Shown one piece after another: positions 5,908 to 8,658 of a stretch of 8,658 bases of DNA (positions are counted from its first letter, which is position 1; each line of letters begins with the position of its first letter). The DNA comes from Acidobacteriota bacterium (lineage in GTDB: Bacteria; Acidobacteriota; Blastocatellia; Pyrinomonadales; Pyrinomonadaceae). The stretch is from positions 1-8,658 of the forward strand of contig JAHEEZ010000152.1 of the NCBI GenBank assembly GCA_024640445.1. The letters run 5' to 3'. Position numbers and translations under genes: made by a program. Under the pieces are notes generated by a model. The model was given only the letters and a program-made list of their open reading frames with translations, made no database searches and was not told the origin of the DNA.

Positions 5908-5995
5908 TTCCCTAAATCCTCTGCGTCTCCGCGCCTCTGCGGTTAGTTGATTTAAGCCCCTCGCTACCGCTCGGGGTACTGATCGTGCACCGCTA
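5908..5995 (-). repeat. Repeat copy C, inverted relative of A
   Basis: Read on the minus strand it begins with GTAGCGGTGCAC, close to the start of A (GTAGCAGCGGCAC), then carries the exact 32-base match to A. It diverges around a shared CTAACCGC and holds its own octamer run. On the + strand that run is CCTCTGCG, TCTCCGCG, CCTCTGCG at 5918-5941. It starts a few bases after the stop codon of the minus-strand propeller gene in that gene's reading direction. Confidence 0.8.
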
Positions 5996-6018
5996 CGCCG
6001 TATTCTCAACGCCCGGCA

Positions 6019-7227
6019 CTACCCTTTCGGCTTGATCACCACCGGCGGTGCGAACACCATGATCTCTCCTTTGCTGAAATTCGAGACGTAAACCCTTTGG
6101 CTGACGGGATTCACCGCGATCGCATTCGGCAATCCGCCCGCGTCCAGGGTCTGGACACCGTTCGTCGCGCCGTCGATGATCGAAATGGTGCCGTCGCTGG
6201 CATTCCCGACGTATATGAGGTCCCCGGTCTGGTCAACGCTTATCACATTCGGAGCCCGGCCTACATTGACTGTCTCGAACGAAAGGTCCGGAGGATCCAC
6301 GACTGTGACAGTACCGTCGACTTCATTTGCAACATAGACCTTTCCAGTCCTTTTACTGAACCCCACAGCCGACGGATATTCTCCGACCTTTACAGTCTTC
6401 GTCGAATTGTCCTTCCCGTCAATGATAGTCACCGAATGACCCCTTTCGTTCACGACAAATATCTTGTTCCGGTCAGGATCTACCGTCAGAAACCTGGGCA
6501 GTTCTCCGACCGTCACTTCCTCGACGGAATGGCTTGTCCCGTCGATAATGCTGACGCTGTTGGCGCCGCGGTTGGTCACATAGATCTTGTTCGTCCGGCT
6601 GTTGATCGCGACGCTCTCCGGCGTCTTTCCTACTTTTATGGTCTTTGTGGAGTTGTCGGCGCCGTTGATCTCAACGACGCTGTCTTTCTCTAAATTGACC
6701 GCGTAGACCATATTCGTGGCGGTATTCACGCTGATGTCGGAAATATTCCTCTCACCGCCAACTCTCACTGTCGCGACTGAACTTCCGTCGCCTTCCACGA
6801 CCGAAACAGTTCCGCTGACGAGATTGGAGACGTAGACCTTGTCCGTTTTCTCGTTCACCGCTACTTTGTCGGGCTGGATGCCAACCTGAACGCTTCGGTG
6901 CGAATTGTCGGATCCTTCGATTATAAGAAGTTCCCCGACTCCCCTCAGTGAGACATATATGCGATTTGTCCTGGAGTTGACAGCGACGTCTTTTGGATCG
7001 AAGTGAGAGTCGACTTCGTAAGCAACGGGACCGGCCTCCTGCTGGACCGCGCGTTCACTGGCGCCCGCGAAAACGCGGCCTCTGAATTGAACCGAGATGA
7101 AGAGTAGTGCGACCACGATCAGCAGTAGGATCGATCTCGGAATCCCAGGTAAAGGGCTCTTGGCTAGAGTCCGCGCGTATTTCTTCGTCAGTGGCAATAA
7201 AATTCCTGTTGATGATCGGTTCTTCAT
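6019..7227 (-). CDS. YVTN-family beta-propeller repeat protein
   Basis: This 402-residue protein has a basic N-terminal stretch of about 30 residues and one hydrophobic segment (about 32-48, SILLLIVVALLFISVQF). It is therefore either membrane-anchored with the rest outside the cytoplasm, or secreted with a long signal peptide. From about residue 77 come seven full repeats of about 41 residues with the pattern P-x2-VAVN-x3-TNKIYVSN-x5-SVSIIDG-x2-NS-x3-VKVG, and an eighth that stops after its third strand. The strand GPVAYEVDSHF before repeat 1 could complete blade 8 by a velcro closure. No catalytic residues or haem motif are visible. It is probably a binding or surface protein in the broad YncE/YVTN class. 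The start is well supported by AAGGAGA seven bases before the ATG. Confidence 0.88.
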   Translation of the reverse strand: MKNRSSTGILLPLTKKYARTLAKSPLPGIPRSILLLIVVALLFISVQFRGRVFAGASERAVQQEAGPVAYEVDSHFDPKDVAVNSRTNRIYVSLRGVGELLIIEGSDNSHRSVQVGIQPDKVAVNEKTDKVYVSNLVSGTVSVVEGDGSSVATVRVGGERNISDISVNTATNMVYAVNLEKDSVVEINGADNSTKTIKVGKTPESVAINSRTNKIYVTNRGANSVSIIDGTSHSVEEVTVGELPRFLTVDPDRNKIFVVNERGHSVTIIDGKDNSTKTVKVGEYPSAVGFSKRTGKVYVANEVDGTVTVVDPPDLSFETVNVGRAPNVISVDQTGDLIYVGNASDGTISIIDGATNGVQTLDAGGLPNAIAVNPVSQRVYVSNFSKGEIMVFAPPVVIKPKG

Positions 7228-7232
7228 CTATT

Positions 7233-7239
7233 TCTCCTT
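7233..7239 (-). promoter_or_regulatory. Shine-Dalgarno of the propeller gene, within one arm of an inverted repeat
   Basis: On the minus strand AAGGAGA precedes the ATG at 7227 at near-ideal spacing and settles that start. TTCTCAAGTT (7238-7247), which overlaps the edge of this site, is the exact reverse complement of AACTTGAGAA at 7332-7341. A transcript starting beyond 7341 could pair over part of the ribosome binding site. Confidence 0.6.
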
Positions 7240-7365
7240 CTCAAGTTTGTCAGATACAGCTTTTTCGGCGAGAGAACGGAAGTCCGCGGATATCTTGTAG
7301 ACTTCGATTTCCTGATGGTGCCTCCTACTTTAACTTGAGAAAACAGAATTACAAGCCGTCGTATT

Positions 7366-7393
7366 TTGTCTTGCGGGCGTTTTTCGTTATAGT
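7366..7393 (+). promoter_or_regulatory. Promoter for serA placing transcription start near the ATG
   Basis: TTGTCT (7366-7371) and TATAGT (7388-7393) are separated by 16 bp. The initiation site expected 6-10 bases after the -10 box falls at about 7400-7403, and the serA ATG begins at 7403. The bases between are CGCTTTTTT, with no Shine-Dalgarno. This supports a leaderless or nearly leaderless message. Confidence 0.5.
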
Positions 7394-7402
7394 CGCTTTT
7401 TT

Positions 7403-8638
7403 ATGAAAGCCCAACCGACATCATATCCCCGTGACCGGGTCCGTGTGCTTCTACTCGAGAATCTTGCCGATTCCGCAGTCGCGGAGCTGACCGGGCACGG
7501 TTATACGCAGATCGAGAGACTATCCGGAGCGCTCAGTGAAGACGAGCTCAAAAAGGCTGTCAGGGGCGTTCACATCCTCGGGATACGCTCGAAGACAAAA
7601 ATCACGGAAGAGGTCCTGGAGAAGGCTGACAAACTCCTCGCGATAGGCTGTTTCTGCATCGGCACGAACCAGGTCGATCTGAAAGCGGCGACGCGAAAGG
7701 GAGTCGCGGTCTTTAATGCGCCGTATTCGAACACGCGTTCGGTCGCTGAACTCGTTATTGGGCTGTTCGTGATGCTGATCCGCCGGATCGCCGACAAGAA
7801 TCTCGCCGCTCATAACGGAGTATGGATGAAGGACGCGGAGGGAAGTTACGAGCTCCGGGGGAAACGGCTCGGGATCATCGGATATGGAAACATAGGCTCG
7901 CAGGTCTCGGTGCTGGCGGAATCGATGGGGATCAACGTCTCCTATTTCGACATCGCGACGAAGCTGCCGCACGGGAACGCGACTCAGATAAAGACCCTCA
8001 AAGAACTTCTCGCGACCTCGGACATTGTCACGCTCCATGTTCCGTCAGACAAGACAACGTGGAACATGATCAATGCCAAAACGCTGGCTGAAATGAAGAA
8101 GGGGGCGATCCTAGTCAATTACAGCCGGGGAGACGTGGTCGACATCCCCGCTCTGAAGAAACGCCTGGAAAAAGGGTTTCTCAGCGGGGCCGCGATCGAT
8201 GTCTTCCCGGAGGAACCGGAGAAAAAAGGGGACGTGTTCGCGAGCGAACTTCAGGGGCTTTCAAATGTGATTCTGACGCCGCACATTGGCGGATCGACGC
8301 AGGAGGCGCAGGTCAGCATCGGAACCGACGCGGCGGTCAAATTGATCAAGTACCTGGAGTTCGGAACTTCCACCGGCTCGCACACGGTTCCTCCGGTAAA
8401 CCTGCCTCCGCAGGAGGGTACTCACCGAATACTTCACATCCACCGGAACGTTCCGGGAGTCCTCACCGAGATCAACTCCGAACTCTCCACCGAAGGCATC
8501 AACGTCGTCGGCCAATTCCTGAGCACGAACGAAGAGATCGGTTACGTGATCCTCGATATCGATTCGGAACTTTCAAGAAAGGCATCCCAGATCCTCAAGA
8601 AGATAGAAGGCACGATAAAGATCCGGATCGTATATTGA
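7403..8638 (+). CDS. serA: D-3-phosphoglycerate dehydrogenase, ACT-domain type
   Basis: This 411-residue cytoplasmic enzyme oxidises 3-phosphoglycerate to 3-phosphohydroxypyruvate with NAD+, the first step of serine synthesis. It aligns from memory with E. coli SerA (410 residues) end to end, including IGCFCIGTNQVDL (81-93), FNAPYSNTRSVAELVIG (104-120) and LGIIGYGNIGSQ (156-167). D183 sits at the end of the NAD-binding beta-2. Catalytic residues are R242 (SRGDVVD), E271 (FPEEP) and H294 (TPHIGGST). A C-terminal ACT domain (about 341-411) carries HIHRN (345-349) and EGINVVGQ (364-371). These match the E. coli serine-binding His344, Asn346 and Asn364, so feedback inhibition by serine is likely. 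No ribosome binding site precedes the ATG. No other serine gene is in the window. Confidence 0.96.
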   Translation: MKAQPTSYPRDRVRVLLLENLADSAVAELTGHGYTQIERLSGALSEDELKKAVRGVHILGIRSKTKITEEVLEKADKLLAIGCFCIGTNQVDLKAATRKGVAVFNAPYSNTRSVAELVIGLFVMLIRRIADKNLAAHNGVWMKDAEGSYELRGKRLGIIGYGNIGSQVSVLAESMGINVSYFDIATKLPHGNATQIKTLKELLATSDIVTLHVPSDKTTWNMINAKTLAEMKKGAILVNYSRGDVVDIPALKKRLEKGFLSGAAIDVFPEEPEKKGDVFASELQGLSNVILTPHIGGSTQEAQVSIGTDAAVKLIKYLEFGTSTGSHTVPPVNLPPQEGTHRILHIHRNVPGVLTEINSELSTEGINVVGQFLSTNEEIGYVILDIDSELSRKASQILKKIEGTIKIRIVY

Positions 8639-8658
8639 ATGGCAGGATCGATCAGCTC

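Larger units (their letters stand above)
5524..6000. repeat. Mosaic intergenic repeat cluster between convergent genes
   Basis: This stretch of almost 500 bp has no credible gene. It is built of related modules: copy A (5529-5648), a middle block of three hairpins, copy B (5785-5885) as a direct repeat of A, and copy C (5908-5995) as an inverted relative of A's first part. The outer A and C arms give the block long imperfect terminal inverted repeats, as in a MITE or a BIME-like mosaic. I see no target-site duplication. A 73-codon minus-strand frame (5535-5756) is only repeat sequence. Confidence 0.8.

Noticed and set aside
5524..6000. Insertion sequence with a transposase
   Set aside because: The terminal inverted arms fit an element, but there is no transposase-length reading frame or DDE-type motif. 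At most it is a non-autonomous element.
6097..6693. Open frame of 198 codons on the plus strand inside the propeller gene
   Set aside because: The propeller repeats, Shine-Dalgarno and domain pattern are on the minus strand. The plus frame only echoes the repeat periodicity.
8639..8658. Possible terminator or next gene after serA
   Set aside because: Only 20 bases remain and no stem, T-tract or start signal can be judged.

Overview
The window looks like chromosomal DNA of a moderately GC-rich, Gram-negative-type heterotroph. My best guess is an acidobacterium of the Blastocatellia/Pyrinomonadaceae kind. The reasons are the variant disulfide loop and the C-terminal half of the dihydrolipoyl dehydrogenase, a secreted beta-helix protein with choice-of-anchor Q-like and PxKF domains, a YVTN beta-propeller protein, and dense hairpin-rich intergenic repeats. 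This is inference from remembered family sequences. No search was possible and no rRNA gene is present.

Layout from left to right: (1) the 3' end of a secreted beta-helix protein (+), closed by an intrinsic terminator; (2) a convergent class I SAM-dependent methyltransferase (-); (3) a spacer with a perfect TATAAT box and a 12-bp palindrome, leading into lpdA (+), which ends at a strong terminator; (4) a 311-bp spacer with a short degenerate heptamer repeat; (5) a probable two-gene operon of a PfkB-family sugar kinase and a XylF-like sugar-binding lipoprotein (+), whose junction carries two mutually exclusive hairpins; (6) a 495-bp mosaic of intergenic repeats between convergent genes; (7) a membrane-anchored or secreted YVTN beta-propeller protein (-); (8) a divergent spacer and full-length serA (+) of the E. 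coli allosteric type, apparently with a leaderless or nearly leaderless start.

The genes are mostly unrelated single units. lpdA supplies the E3 subunit for 2-oxoacid dehydrogenases or glycine cleavage, but no partner subunit is nearby. serA starts serine biosynthesis and keeps its serine-binding residues. The kinase and binding protein suggest sugar capture and phosphorylation, but no ABC ATPase or permease follows, so the binding protein is an orphan here. I see no defence, phage, CRISPR or secondary-metabolite system. The least explained parts are the repeat mosaic at 5524-6000, the kinase/XylF junction, the palindrome before lpdA and the leaderless-looking serA start.
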